The notes beneath the pieces were generated by a model. The model did not search any database. It was not told the origin of the DNA and was given only the letters and a program-made list of their open reading frames with translations. From Litoribrevibacter sp041590855 (lineage in GTDB: Bacteria > Pseudomonadota > Gammaproteobacteria > Pseudomonadales > Litoribrevibacteraceae), in the NCBI GenBank assembly GCA_041590855.1, contig JBFHTA010000080.1, forward strand, positions 1 to 14,359: DNA of 14,359 nt. Reading direction: 5' to 3'. How positions within the stretch are numbered: position 1 is the first letter of the stretch; the number at the start of each line of letters is the position of its first letter. The position numbers were made by a program, and so were the translations under genes. Positions 7,779 through 14,359 of the stretch are shown here, one piece after another.

Positions 7779-8021
7779 TTACTTCTGAGAGTCTTTAACT
7801 AGCTTAGCAACGCGGTCAGATAGCTGAGCACCTTTAGACACCCAGTATTCAACACGCTCATTATCAATGCGAAGACGCTCTTCTTGACCACGAGCGACTG
7901 GATTGAAAAACCCTACCCGCTCGATAAAGCGACCGTCACGTGCATTGCGTGAGTCAGCTACTGAAATGTGATAGAAAGGGCGTTTTTTAGAACCGCTGCG
8001 TGCTAATCGAATTACTACCAT
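7779..8021 (-). CDS. rpsP: 30S ribosomal protein S16
   Basis: S16 is a small-subunit protein needed for 30S assembly. The 80-residue sequence has the family start MVVIRLARSGSKKRPFYHI and the conserved ADSRNARDGRFIERVGFFNP, followed by a shorter C-terminal part than in some relatives. It is the first gene of the rpsP–rimM–trmD–rplS operon. An AAGGA-type ribosome site lies about 11 nt before the ATG. The 229-bp gap to ffh contains the ffh terminator and, on the same strand, a candidate promoter. Confidence 0.97.
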   Translation of the reverse strand: MVVIRLARSGSKKRPFYHISVADSRNARDGRFIERVGFFNPVARGQEERLRIDNERVEYWVSKGAQLSDRVAKLVKDSQK

Positions 8022-8128
8022 AAGTTATCGATCCTTTATCTGCGGGAGGCTTTGATATCACCTACCATTAGTTTTAAGGTAAGCCAGGCTTAGCGAGGCC
8101 TGAAATACCCAGTAAAATAAGTGCGCGT

Positions 8129-8134
8129 ATTCTA
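8129..8134 (-). promoter_or_regulatory. Candidate -10 element of the rpsP operon
   Basis: On the minus strand TAGAAT matches the -10 consensus at 5 of 6 positions and is followed directly by the GC-rich run ACGCGC. That discriminator type is common at stringently controlled ribosomal promoters. No good -35 is found at 16–18 bp, so the call rests on the -10, its discriminator and its place about 110 bp upstream of rpsP and downstream of the ffh terminator. Confidence 0.4.
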
Positions 8135-8175
8135 CGTGAACACTTAAACAAAAGAAACAAGTTTTTCAAGGAACC

Positions 8176-8219
8176 AAAAAAGCCGCGATTCAATAACGAG
8201 CTATTGAACGCAGCCTTTT
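8176..8219 (-). terminator. Terminator after ffh
   Basis: Read on the minus strand, AAAAGGCTGCG-TTCAATA pairs with TATTGAATCGCGGCTTTT. The long stem (about 17 pairs with one bulged base and G-U or mismatch positions) has the loop GCTCG and ends in a run of T's. It begins about 30 bp after the ffh stop and separates ffh from the rpsP promoter. Confidence 0.82.
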
Positions 8220-8250
8220 GAGACATCTCTGCCTTAGTGAAGCAAGTGAT

Positions 8251-9675
8251 CTAGAACTTAGGAGGCAAACCACCGCCCATTCCGCCTGGCGGCATTCCAC
8301 CCGGAGGCATACCACCACCCGGTCCGCCACCGCCAAACATTCCACCCATGCCGCGCATCAAGTTGGCAACTGCACCTTTCTTACTGAACTTCTTCATCAT
8401 TTTCTGCATTTGCTTATGCTGTTTAAGCAAACGATTAATGTCCTGAAGGGTTGTGCCAGAACCTGCGGCAATACGCTTCTTGCGGGAATTATTGATCACA
8501 TCAGGGAAACGACGTTCATGTGGCGTCATGGAATTAATAATGGCTTCCATTTGAACAAACATTTTCTCGTTCAAATGATCACCGGCCATTTGAGACAAGT
8601 TGCCCATACCCGGTAACTTATCCAACAGACTGGTCATACCACCCATGTTTTTCATTTGCTGCAACTGATCACGAAAATCTTCAAGATTGAAGCCTTTACC
8701 CTTCTTGATCTTCTTCGCAAATTTCTCGGCTTTTTGCTTATCGATCTTACGTTCTGCTTCTTCAATTAGAGACAGAACGTCACCCATACCAAGAATACGG
8801 GATGCCATACGATCCGGATGGAAAGGCTCAAGCGCATCGGTTTTCTCACCAACGCCCAAGAACTTGATCGGCTTACCGGTAATATGACGAACCGATAGCG
8901 CAGCACCACCGCGTGCATCACCATCCACTTTTGTCAGGATGACACCACTAAGCGGTAACGCATCATTAAAGGCTTTGGCAGTATTTGCCGCATCCTGACC
9001 TGTCATGGCATCAACCACGAACAAGGTTTCTACCGGGTTAATCGCTGCGTGCAGACGCTTGATCTCGCCCATCATCGCTTCATCTACGTGAAGACGACCA
9101 GCAGTATCGACAATAACCACATCCGCTTGCTTACGACGCGCATCTGCAATGGCAGCGTTGGCAATGTCTACCGGGTCCTGGTCGCCGGTACTTGGATGAA
9201 ATTCCAAATCCAGATCATTCGCCAAGGTTTCAAGCTGTTTGATCGCTGCAGGTCGATATACGTCTGCCGAAGTAACCAACACCTTCTTTTTATTGCGCTC
9301 TTTAAGAAACTTACCCAGCTTACCAACGGTGGTTGTTTTACCCGCCCCTTGAAGACCTGCCATCATAATAACCGCTGGCGGTTGTGCATTAAGATTTAGA
9401 TCTTCATTGGCTTCGCCCATCAGAGACTCAAGCTCTTCACGAACGATTTTAACGAACTCTTGCCCCGGGTTCAGATGCTGAGAAACATCCAGGCCAATAG
9501 CACGCTCTTTCACTTTACCGATAAACTCTTTAACAACAATCAGAGCTACATCGGCCTCTAATAACGCCAGACGAACTTCGCGCAACGTACCTTTAATATT
9601 ATCTTCCGTCAGTTTGGCCTGACCGGTGATGTGTTTGAGGGAGTCCGTTAAGCGATCGGATAAATTTTCAAACAT
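8251..9675 (-). CDS. ffh: Signal recognition particle GTPase Ffh
   Basis: Ffh binds 4.5S RNA and nascent signal sequences and delivers ribosomes to FtsY at the membrane. The 474-residue protein shows the N domain (1–~95), the NG GTPase with G1 GLQGAGKT (107–114), SADVYRPAA (136–144), DTAGR (190–194) and TKVD (248–251), and a Met-rich M domain (about 328–440) with the RNA-binding region RRFPDVINNSRKKRIAAGSGT. After residue 441 comes a tail of Gly, Pro and Met with three near copies of PPGGM. This tail is why the protein is about 20 residues longer than E. coli Ffh (453). An AAGG ribosome site lies about 13 nt before the ATG. It is divergent from ypjD and upstream of rpsP, as in E. coli, and ends at its own terminator. 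Confidence 0.97.
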   Translation of the reverse strand: MFENLSDRLTDSLKHITGQAKLTEDNIKGTLREVRLALLEADVALIVVKEFIGKVKERAIGLDVSQHLNPGQEFVKIVREELESLMGEANEDLNLNAQPPAVIMMAGLQGAGKTTTVGKLGKFLKERNKKKVLVTSADVYRPAAIKQLETLANDLDLEFHPSTGDQDPVDIANAAIADARRKQADVVIVDTAGRLHVDEAMMGEIKRLHAAINPVETLFVVDAMTGQDAANTAKAFNDALPLSGVILTKVDGDARGGAALSVRHITGKPIKFLGVGEKTDALEPFHPDRMASRILGMGDVLSLIEEAERKIDKQKAEKFAKKIKKGKGFNLEDFRDQLQQMKNMGGMTSLLDKLPGMGNLSQMAGDHLNEKMFVQMEAIINSMTPHERRFPDVINNSRKKRIAAGSGTTLQDINRLLKQHKQMQKMMKKFSKKGAVANLMRGMGGMFGGGGPGGGMPPGGMPPGGMGGGLPPKF

Positions 9676-9841
9676 GAATCTCTGTCTACCTTATACAGCT
9701 ATATTCAGATGTTGAACTAGCAAATGAAAATGGCATTAAAGCCAACGCTAACCCTTTATAGAAGATCATAAAATAAAGAAATTTAGCTTGGCTACAACAC
9801 GCCTTTTTAATGATTAGGAACAATTCTACCTGATTCCACCC

Positions 9842-9870
9842 CTGTTAAGCTATTCAGACTCTTCTATAAA
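9842..9870 (+). promoter_or_regulatory. Possible promoter for the ypjD–corB pair
   Basis: CTGTTA, 17 bp, then TATAAA gives a good -10 (5 of 6) and a poor -35 (3 of 6). It lies about 100 bp upstream of the ypjD start, inside the 296-bp divergent gap shared with ffh. Nothing else in that gap is clearly a gene. Confidence 0.33.
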
Positions 9871-9971
9871 CCCCTTATCTGTGACAAACTACGGAGGTTT
9901 TTTGATCCCGAAATGATCAGCCTCCAAGTATTCAGGTAAGAATCGACGTAAAACAGGAAAGATAAGAGCAT

Positions 9972-10790
9972 ATGTGGGAACTTGTCTCGGCAGTTGCCGT
10001 TTCCATCATTTATATACTCGTAGCAGGCTCACAATTACGAATCCTTAACGGGAAATCGGGATTACCTCTGGATAAACAAAACCTGCTGTTAGGCTTCGGT
10101 ATTTTTGTCCACTTTATTCTTTGTAGTTCCAGTATCCGGACCGACCACGGACCAGACATCAGCATCGACAATATCTCATCACTGGTTGCGGCCCTGATTG
10201 CATTAATGGTGTTTCTGAACAGCTTTAAGAAACCGGTATTGAGCTTGTTTATCGGTATTTCACCGATCGCTGCAGCTGTGGTTATGTGGTCTGTTCTTTC
10301 CACCCATTCAGATCAACAAACCCTGAATCATCTGTCTCCAGGCCTGGCCGGGCACATTATTCTTTCCATTACATCGTATGCATTTTTTAGCATTGCTGCG
10401 CTACAGGCCATTTTATTGCTGGTCCTGAACAAAAAATTAAAACAACGCCACAACAGTTGGAACATCATTAAAACCTTGCCCCCTTTACAAACCATGGAAC
10501 ACTTACTGTTCAATATGTTATGGACCGGTTTTATCTTATTAACCGGTGCTATGGTTGCTGGTGTATTATTTGTTGAAGACCTGTTTGAGCAACATCTCGT
10601 GCACAAAACCACTCTATCAATAGCCGCTTGGGTGGTATTTGGAACTTTATTACTAGGCCATCAACTTTACGGTTGGCGTGGGAAAAAAGCCATTCGCTGG
10701 ACTTTAGGTGGTTGGGCATTATTATTATTTGGTTACTTCGGAAGCAGAGTTGTTTTGGAATTCATACTACAAATTCCAGCAAGTTCTTGA
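9972..10790 (+). CDS. ypjD: CcsA-family inner-membrane protein YpjD
   Basis: This is a 272-residue multi-pass membrane protein of the CcsA/CcmC-like cytochrome c assembly family. About eight hydrophobic segments are visible, starting with SAVAVSIIYILVAGS and including LAGHIILSITSYAFFSIAALQ and AWVVFGTLLLGHQLYGWRG. The conserved WRGKKAIRW and YFGSR near the C-terminus match E. coli YpjD, which sits in the same place beside ffh and the CorB-type gene yfjD. The histidines at the GHI and GHQ motifs recall the haem-handling histidines of CcsA proteins, but a cytochrome role is not shown; E. coli genetics suggests a link to Mg/Co ion homeostasis. The ATG at 9972 has AAGAG only 3 nt upstream and AGGA 13 nt upstream, so the ribosome site is not ideal. 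Confidence 0.88.
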   Translation: MWELVSAVAVSIIYILVAGSQLRILNGKSGLPLDKQNLLLGFGIFVHFILCSSSIRTDHGPDISIDNISSLVAALIALMVFLNSFKKPVLSLFIGISPIAAAVVMWSVLSTHSDQQTLNHLSPGLAGHIILSITSYAFFSIAALQAILLLVLNKKLKQRHNSWNIIKTLPPLQTMEHLLFNMLWTGFILLTGAMVAGVLFVEDLFEQHLVHKTTLSIAAWVVFGTLLLGHQLYGWRGKKAIRWTLGGWALLLFGYFGSRVVLEFILQIPASS

Positions 10791-10848
10791 CGGATACTCC
10801 ATTGTGCTTAACAATTTCAACAAATTAGCTTATTAGGTCTAATAATCC

Positions 10849-12105
10849 TTGAACGAGTACCCCATCGCGCTGTTGAGTGCATTTCTAGTTTTTCTGATCA
10901 TTCTTTCTGCGTTCTTTTCCAGCTCTGAGACCGGCATGATGTCGCTCAACCGCTACCGCTTGAAGCACCTTTCCAAGCAAGGTAATCGCGGTGCGCGCAA
11001 TGCTGAAAAATTACTTAAAACGCCTGACAAGCTTATCAGCGTCATTCTTGTTGGTAATAACTTCGTTAACATTCTTGCATCTGCTATCGCAACCATCATT
11101 GCAGTTCAACTATGGGGTGATGCAGGTATCGCCATTGCCACCACAGCCTTGACGATTGTTGTGCTAATCTTTGCCGAGGTAACCCCCAAGACCATAGCCG
11201 CGTTGCACCCTGAACGGATTGCCTTTCCCGCGTCCTACATATTGGCGTTTCTATTAAAACTACTGTATCCCGTCATTTGGCTACTGAACCTGATTACCAA
11301 GTTTTTGCTCTCCTTGCTGGGTATCAAAACCAGCGACGAAGGCACAGATGCATTGAGTAAAGAAGAGCTGAGAACCGTACTGTTTGAATCCAGCCAACGG
11401 ATCTCGCCCAAATACAAAGACATGCTGGTTTCCATCATCGACCTGGAAAAAGTTACCGTTGATGACATCATGGTGCCCCGTCACGAAGTGGTAGGTATTG
11501 ATTTAGACCTGGAAATTGATGAAATCATTGAGCGAATCCGACACAGTCAGCATACCCGCATGCCGGTGTATAAATCAGACATCAATAAAGTAGTGGGTAT
11601 CGTTCACTTAAGAAGCATCAACCGCTTTTTAAATGAAAACCAGCTAACCAAATCCATGATTATGCAGGCGACTCGCGAACCTTATTTTGTTCCGGAGAGC
11701 ACACCATTGCATACCCAAATGTTCAATTTCCAAAAAGAAAAACGTCGAATAGCATTGGTGGTTGATGAATATGGTGATGTACAGGGCATAGTGACCCTGG
11801 AAGATATTCTTGAAGAAATCGTTGGGGAGTTCACTACCGATATCGCCACCTTCAATCAGGACATTACCCCGCAGAATGATGGTTCCTACATAATTGACGG
11901 CACCGCAGCCATCCGGGACATCAACAAAGCACTTGGCTGGTCATTACCTACTGAAGGACCAAAAACCATTAACGGCTTAATTGTGGAGTACCTGGAGTAC
12001 ATTCCGGACGCTAATCTCAGTTTAAAACTGGGTAACTACTACGTCGAAATTCTGCAAGTGAAAGAGAATATTATCAAGTCTGCACGAATTATCCCTGCCT
12101 CTTAG
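10849..12105 (+). CDS. corB: CNNM/CorC-type transporter (YfjD/CorB family)
   Basis: This 418-residue membrane protein is implicated in Mg2+ (and Co2+) transport or homeostasis. The N-terminal CNNM (DUF21) domain covers about 1–185, with FFSSSETGMMSLNRYRL (22–38), GNNFVNILAS (69–78) and FAEVTPKTIAA (108–118), which carry family metal-site residues. Two CBS domains follow at about 205–325 (DDIMVPRHEVVGI; VDEYGDVQGIVTLEDILEEIVGEF), then a CorC/HlyC C-terminal domain (about 340–415). The whole aligns with E. coli YfjD. The start is TTG at 10849: a stop codon lies two codons upstream, no ATG or GTG lies before the first membrane helix, and the residues after TTG match the family start. An AGG sits 11 nt upstream. 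It follows ypjD by 58 bp, presumably as one operon. Confidence 0.93.
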   Translation: MNEYPIALLSAFLVFLIILSAFFSSSETGMMSLNRYRLKHLSKQGNRGARNAEKLLKTPDKLISVILVGNNFVNILASAIATIIAVQLWGDAGIAIATTALTIVVLIFAEVTPKTIAALHPERIAFPASYILAFLLKLLYPVIWLLNLITKFLLSLLGIKTSDEGTDALSKEELRTVLFESSQRISPKYKDMLVSIIDLEKVTVDDIMVPRHEVVGIDLDLEIDEIIERIRHSQHTRMPVYKSDINKVVGIVHLRSINRFLNENQLTKSMIMQATREPYFVPESTPLHTQMFNFQKEKRRIALVVDEYGDVQGIVTLEDILEEIVGEFTTDIATFNQDITPQNDGSYIIDGTAAIRDINKALGWSLPTEGPKTINGLIVEYLEYIPDANLSLKLGNYYVEILQVKENIIKSARIIPAS

Positions 12106-12112
12106 GAGGCAG
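12095..12112 (+). terminator. Hairpin overlapping the corB stop codon
   Basis: Perfect 7-bp arms CTGCCTC and GAGGCAG enclose the loop TTAG. The TAG stop codon lies in the loop. The stretch after it (CCTTTCCTAAG) is only weakly T-rich, so this is either a modest intrinsic terminator or a 3'-end stability hairpin for the ypjD–corB transcript. Confidence 0.55.
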
Positions 12113-12308
12113 CCTTTCCTAAGTGCCCTTAACTGGTGAGGCCTAACACAGCTTTAACAAAGCCAGATGATCTCATAATCCCACGCTTCTAAGTCCTTCT
12201 TTCCCTTAAAGAAATAAAAACCACCCCAGATCGACTGTCACACTTTAGCAACAAAACAGTCATATCTTGTTCAACGAACGGCCAAATTTTGTACACATAA
12301 TCGCCATA

Positions 12309-12336
12309 GACTCCTAACAAAACAGTAACAGGAGTC
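12309..12336 (+). promoter_or_regulatory. Inverted repeat that includes the ribosome site
   Basis: Perfect arms GACTCCT (12309–12315) and AGGAGTC (12330–12336) enclose a 14-nt A-rich loop. The second arm contains the Shine-Dalgarno sequence AGGAG, which ends 11 nt before the ATG at 12346. In RNA the stem would hide the ribosome site. As DNA it could instead be an operator. The 240-bp gap before this gene shows no other clear feature, and a convincing promoter was not found in it. Confidence 0.5.
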
Positions 12337-12345
12337 GGGCAAAAG

Positions 12346-14359
12346 ATGTCCAATAGCCGTGAAAATCCGACCTATCTTCAACAGATTGATCATAAGCAGG
12401 CACATAAGAACAGTGAATTCCTGAACGAAAAAATCTGTTGTGAACTCTTGGGGATTAACCCCGATCACATCGACACCCTGCCTTTTTCTGCGGACGACAT
12501 CACTGCCGGCTCAGAAACAGAGTTACAAGTGGCAGTGGTTGGCGATAAAAATCATGTCGACTTACCCTGCACTATCAAAAACTCATCCTACTATGCAAAT
12601 ATTGTTCGTCGCTCTCAAACGGGCGATGTACCAGACACTGCGCTAGAACAACTTAACCAATACCTGGATAACGAATCGAATATTTGGGAAAACAGCTGGG
12701 TACGCTTTCCTCTGGAAAAACTGAATACCAACAGTCTTCAAATATTCAATTACGATTTGAAAGCAGACAAGAAATCCCAGGAAACGTTGCAACGCAGCGA
12801 CAGTTCCAGCTTTTTGTTTATGGAAAACGATCAGCCTTGGGTCCGCGTGCCGATCAGTTATCTAGTGAGATTATCATTGGCAGATATCCTGGCAGAGAAG
12901 CACGCATTACCAGAAGATATTCGCCAGCAAGGAATGACCTTGCTCGACAATTTCTCGAACGACAATACCTCCCCTGAAACCCACTCCTTCAAAGTACTTA
13001 ATTTGAAGAAAGACAAAGGGCTAGGGCTGCAACTTTCCAGAGAAACCTCTCATCGGTTCTTGTTCACACACCTGTTAACAGAGTACGCCAACAAACACTT
13101 CGGCCTGGAAAGCTTCCATCAAAAAGCCCTGATTTTTTTCTCACCACACCCACCCAGCCGACAAAAACAGCTGAATGACTGTATTTCAGATAATTTCTAT
13201 CGCGCATTGTTCATGAGCCCCTGTTTATCCGGTTGGGACAAAGGTGAAGAGAAACACGCTTATATGGCGCTGTGTCATCAGGTGCTCAGTCGATCACACT
13301 TAAATGCAGTGGCAAAATTGCGAGATGCAGGAATCATCAATTCCAACCTGATTATTTTGCCCAATACTTCCAACATCAGTTTGGCAAATAACGGTACGCA
13401 CATCAGCCTAGGCAGCAAGAAAATACAACACGCCTTAGAAGACGACAGCAACGCCTTCAACGAAGCGCACGAAAAACTGTTGGGCGATTTAGTTATTAAG
13501 ATCACCGAGCACTTTTTACCCTTGTTCGTAGGCACCTACTCCGCCGCACCCTATCGAATTGATTTCGAGCAGTTTCACCCTGAAACCGTGTTGGGTTTCT
13601 TACCTCACGAACTGGATTTCACTCACTTACGGATGTTCTGGAGACGTTGGAAAAACAAAGCCAAGATTAAGTTCATCGGCCGCCCTATCACCCCGTTCGG
13701 GCCGAACTTCGTCGATCAAACAGTCAGTTCTTCTCTGGGATTAAAAGGGGACTTTGTTCCGGATTTTAGACTGATTGATTACCCTGCCGCGCTACTGAGT
13801 ACCGAAGCGCATGCGGCATTGGACGGTCAGCTAGGAAATCAGGATCTACTGAAAGATGATTTGGACAAAATGGGCATCTTCGACAAAAACATGTCCATGT
13901 ATTTACTGTTCAAGTTACGAGAGTTCCGAAAAATGGGCTACTGCGGCTTTGAGGGTCGTCACTACTCGTTATTCCACAGTATCGAACACGACATGGGCCA
14001 GGCTGTTAATCTCCAGATTTTAATTCAGGCACTGGCTTACAAACTGATTGCGGAAGGAAAGGTATCGCACAAAGACATTCCCGACTCACCAGAAATTGAG
14101 AGTGAGCGTCGACAAATTTTCTTCACTGCAGCAGCAGAACTGAAAAAGTTCTCAATCAAGCAAGACACCCAAAACCAATTTCTTAATCGCATTCTGACTT
14201 CGGCAAAGCGCATTAAAAAAAGCCGACGCAACAAAGGCTTCAATGCCATTCGCTTGGAAGATTATCGTCAGGCATTGATAACCTTCATCAAAGACGAAGG
14301 TGCTGAACTGATAGAGCACTTGGGATTACAGGAAACAGTGCGCGACTTGGAAGATCGCA
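12346..14359 (+). CDS. Large conserved-looking protein of unknown function, 3' end missing
   Basis: I do not recognise this protein. The frame is open for 671 codons from the ATG at 12346 to the window edge without a stop. The start is set by AGGAG 11 nt upstream and by the lack of earlier in-frame coding character. No signal peptide or membrane helix is visible, so it is probably cytosolic. Residues 1–~230 are polar and low in motifs. From about 250 the sequence looks like a folded, conserved domain: SPHPPSRQKQ (~265), LPNTSNISLANNGTHISLGS (~338–357), a basic aromatic stretch MFWRRWKNKAK (~430), GRPITPFGPNF (~445), and GFEGRHYSLFHSIEHDMGQA (~534–554). Late residues (~621–631) form a basic patch, KRIKKSRRNK. 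Codon use resembles its neighbours, with no sign of transfer. The invariant-looking Asn, His, Glu and Arg residues could suit an enzyme, but no function is claimed. Confidence 0.85.
   Translation, partial: MSNSRENPTYLQQIDHKQAHKNSEFLNEKICCELLGINPDHIDTLPFSADDITAGSETELQVAVVGDKNHVDLPCTIKNSSYYANIVRRSQTGDVPDTALEQLNQYLDNESNIWENSWVRFPLEKLNTNSLQIFNYDLKADKKSQETLQRSDSSSFLFMENDQPWVRVPISYLVRLSLADILAEKHALPEDIRQQGMTLLDNFSNDNTSPETHSFKVLNLKKDKGLGLQLSRETSHRFLFTHLLTEYANKHFGLESFHQKALIFFSPHPPSRQKQLNDCISDNFYRALFMSPCLSGWDKGEEKHAYMALCHQVLSRSHLNAVAKLRDAGIINSNLIILPNTSNISLANNGTHISLGSKKIQHALEDDSNAFNEAHEKLLGDLVIKITEHFLPLFVGTYSAAPYRIDFEQFHPETVLGFLPHELDFTHLRMFWRRWKNKAKIKFIGRPITPFGPNFVDQTVSSSLGLKGDFVPDFRLIDYPAALLSTEAHAALDGQLGNQDLLKDDLDKMGIFDKNMSMYLLFKLREFRKMGYCGFEGRHYSLFHSIEHDMGQAVNLQILIQALAYKLIAEGKVSHKDIPDSPEIESERRQIFFTAAAELKKFSIKQDTQNQFLNRILTSAKRIKKSRRNKGFNAIRLEDYRQALITFIKDEGAELIEHLGLQETVRDLEDR

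Noticed and set aside
8218..8616. Open plus-strand frame of 132 codons
   Set aside because: It is antisense to the 3' end of ffh; the His/Thr-rich start mirrors the GPM-rich Ffh tail and is not a separate gene.
9676..9840. Search for an ffh promoter or 4.5S RNA gene in the divergent gap
   Set aside because: Several TATA-like hexamers exist but none has a convincing -35 at 16–18 bp, and there is no long GC-rich hairpin with the 4.5S tetraloop signature.
12440..12977. Two short plus-strand frames
   Set aside because: Both are out-of-frame readings within the large unknown gene, which stays open through the whole stretch.
12346..14359. Class I adenylate cyclase or glutamate–cysteine ligase identity for the unknown gene
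   Set aside because: Length and some Glu/Arg/His blocks suggested these, but I could not match any diagnostic motif of either family, so no name is given.

Overview
The window looks like chromosomal core sequence from a gammaproteobacterium. The block ffh–rpsP–rimM–trmD–rplS is followed by xerD–dsbC, and ffh is flanked by divergent ypjD- and corB-type genes. These neighbourhoods are familiar from Enterobacteria, Pseudomonas and marine relatives. XerD has exactly the 298 residues of the E. coli protein once its start is corrected, and RplS, TrmD, Ffh and the CNNM/CorC protein also follow their E. coli counterparts closely. Base composition is balanced, coding density is high, and I see no sign of recent transfer. 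There are no tRNA, rRNA, CRISPR or insertion elements.

Layout. (1) Positions 1–3930, minus strand: a tetR-type repressor gene, a periplasmic adaptor (MFP) gene and an RND permease gene whose 3' end lies beyond the left edge. Two similar TGAC-N5-GTCA palindromes sit 18 bp apart upstream of the repressor gene. (2) Positions 4086–5866, minus strand: xerD then dsbC, closed by a strong terminator that separates them from the efflux operon. (3) Positions 5932–8134, minus strand: the ribosome and tRNA modification operon rpsP–rimM–trmD–rplS, with a candidate promoter whose discriminator is GC-rich and a strong terminator after rplS. (4) Positions 8176–9675, minus strand: ffh (SRP GTPase) with its own terminator and an enlarged Gly/Pro/Met-rich tail. 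(5) Positions 9972–12112, plus strand, divergent from ffh: a CcsA-family membrane protein (ypjD) and a CNNM/CorC transporter-like protein that starts with TTG. (6) Positions 12346–14359, plus strand: the first 671 codons of a large cytosolic protein that I do not recognise. Its Shine-Dalgarno sequence lies in one arm of a 7-bp inverted repeat.

How it fits together. Region 3 plus ffh supplies ribosomal proteins, 30S maturation, tRNA m1G37 methylation and co-translational targeting. Region 2 supplies chromosome dimer resolution and periplasmic disulfide isomerisation. Region 1 is an efflux module probably controlled by its own TetR repressor. Region 5 probably concerns membrane ion homeostasis. 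The least explained parts are the unknown large protein and its leader, and the paired operators. No clearly new multi-gene system is visible; most of the window is conserved housekeeping DNA.
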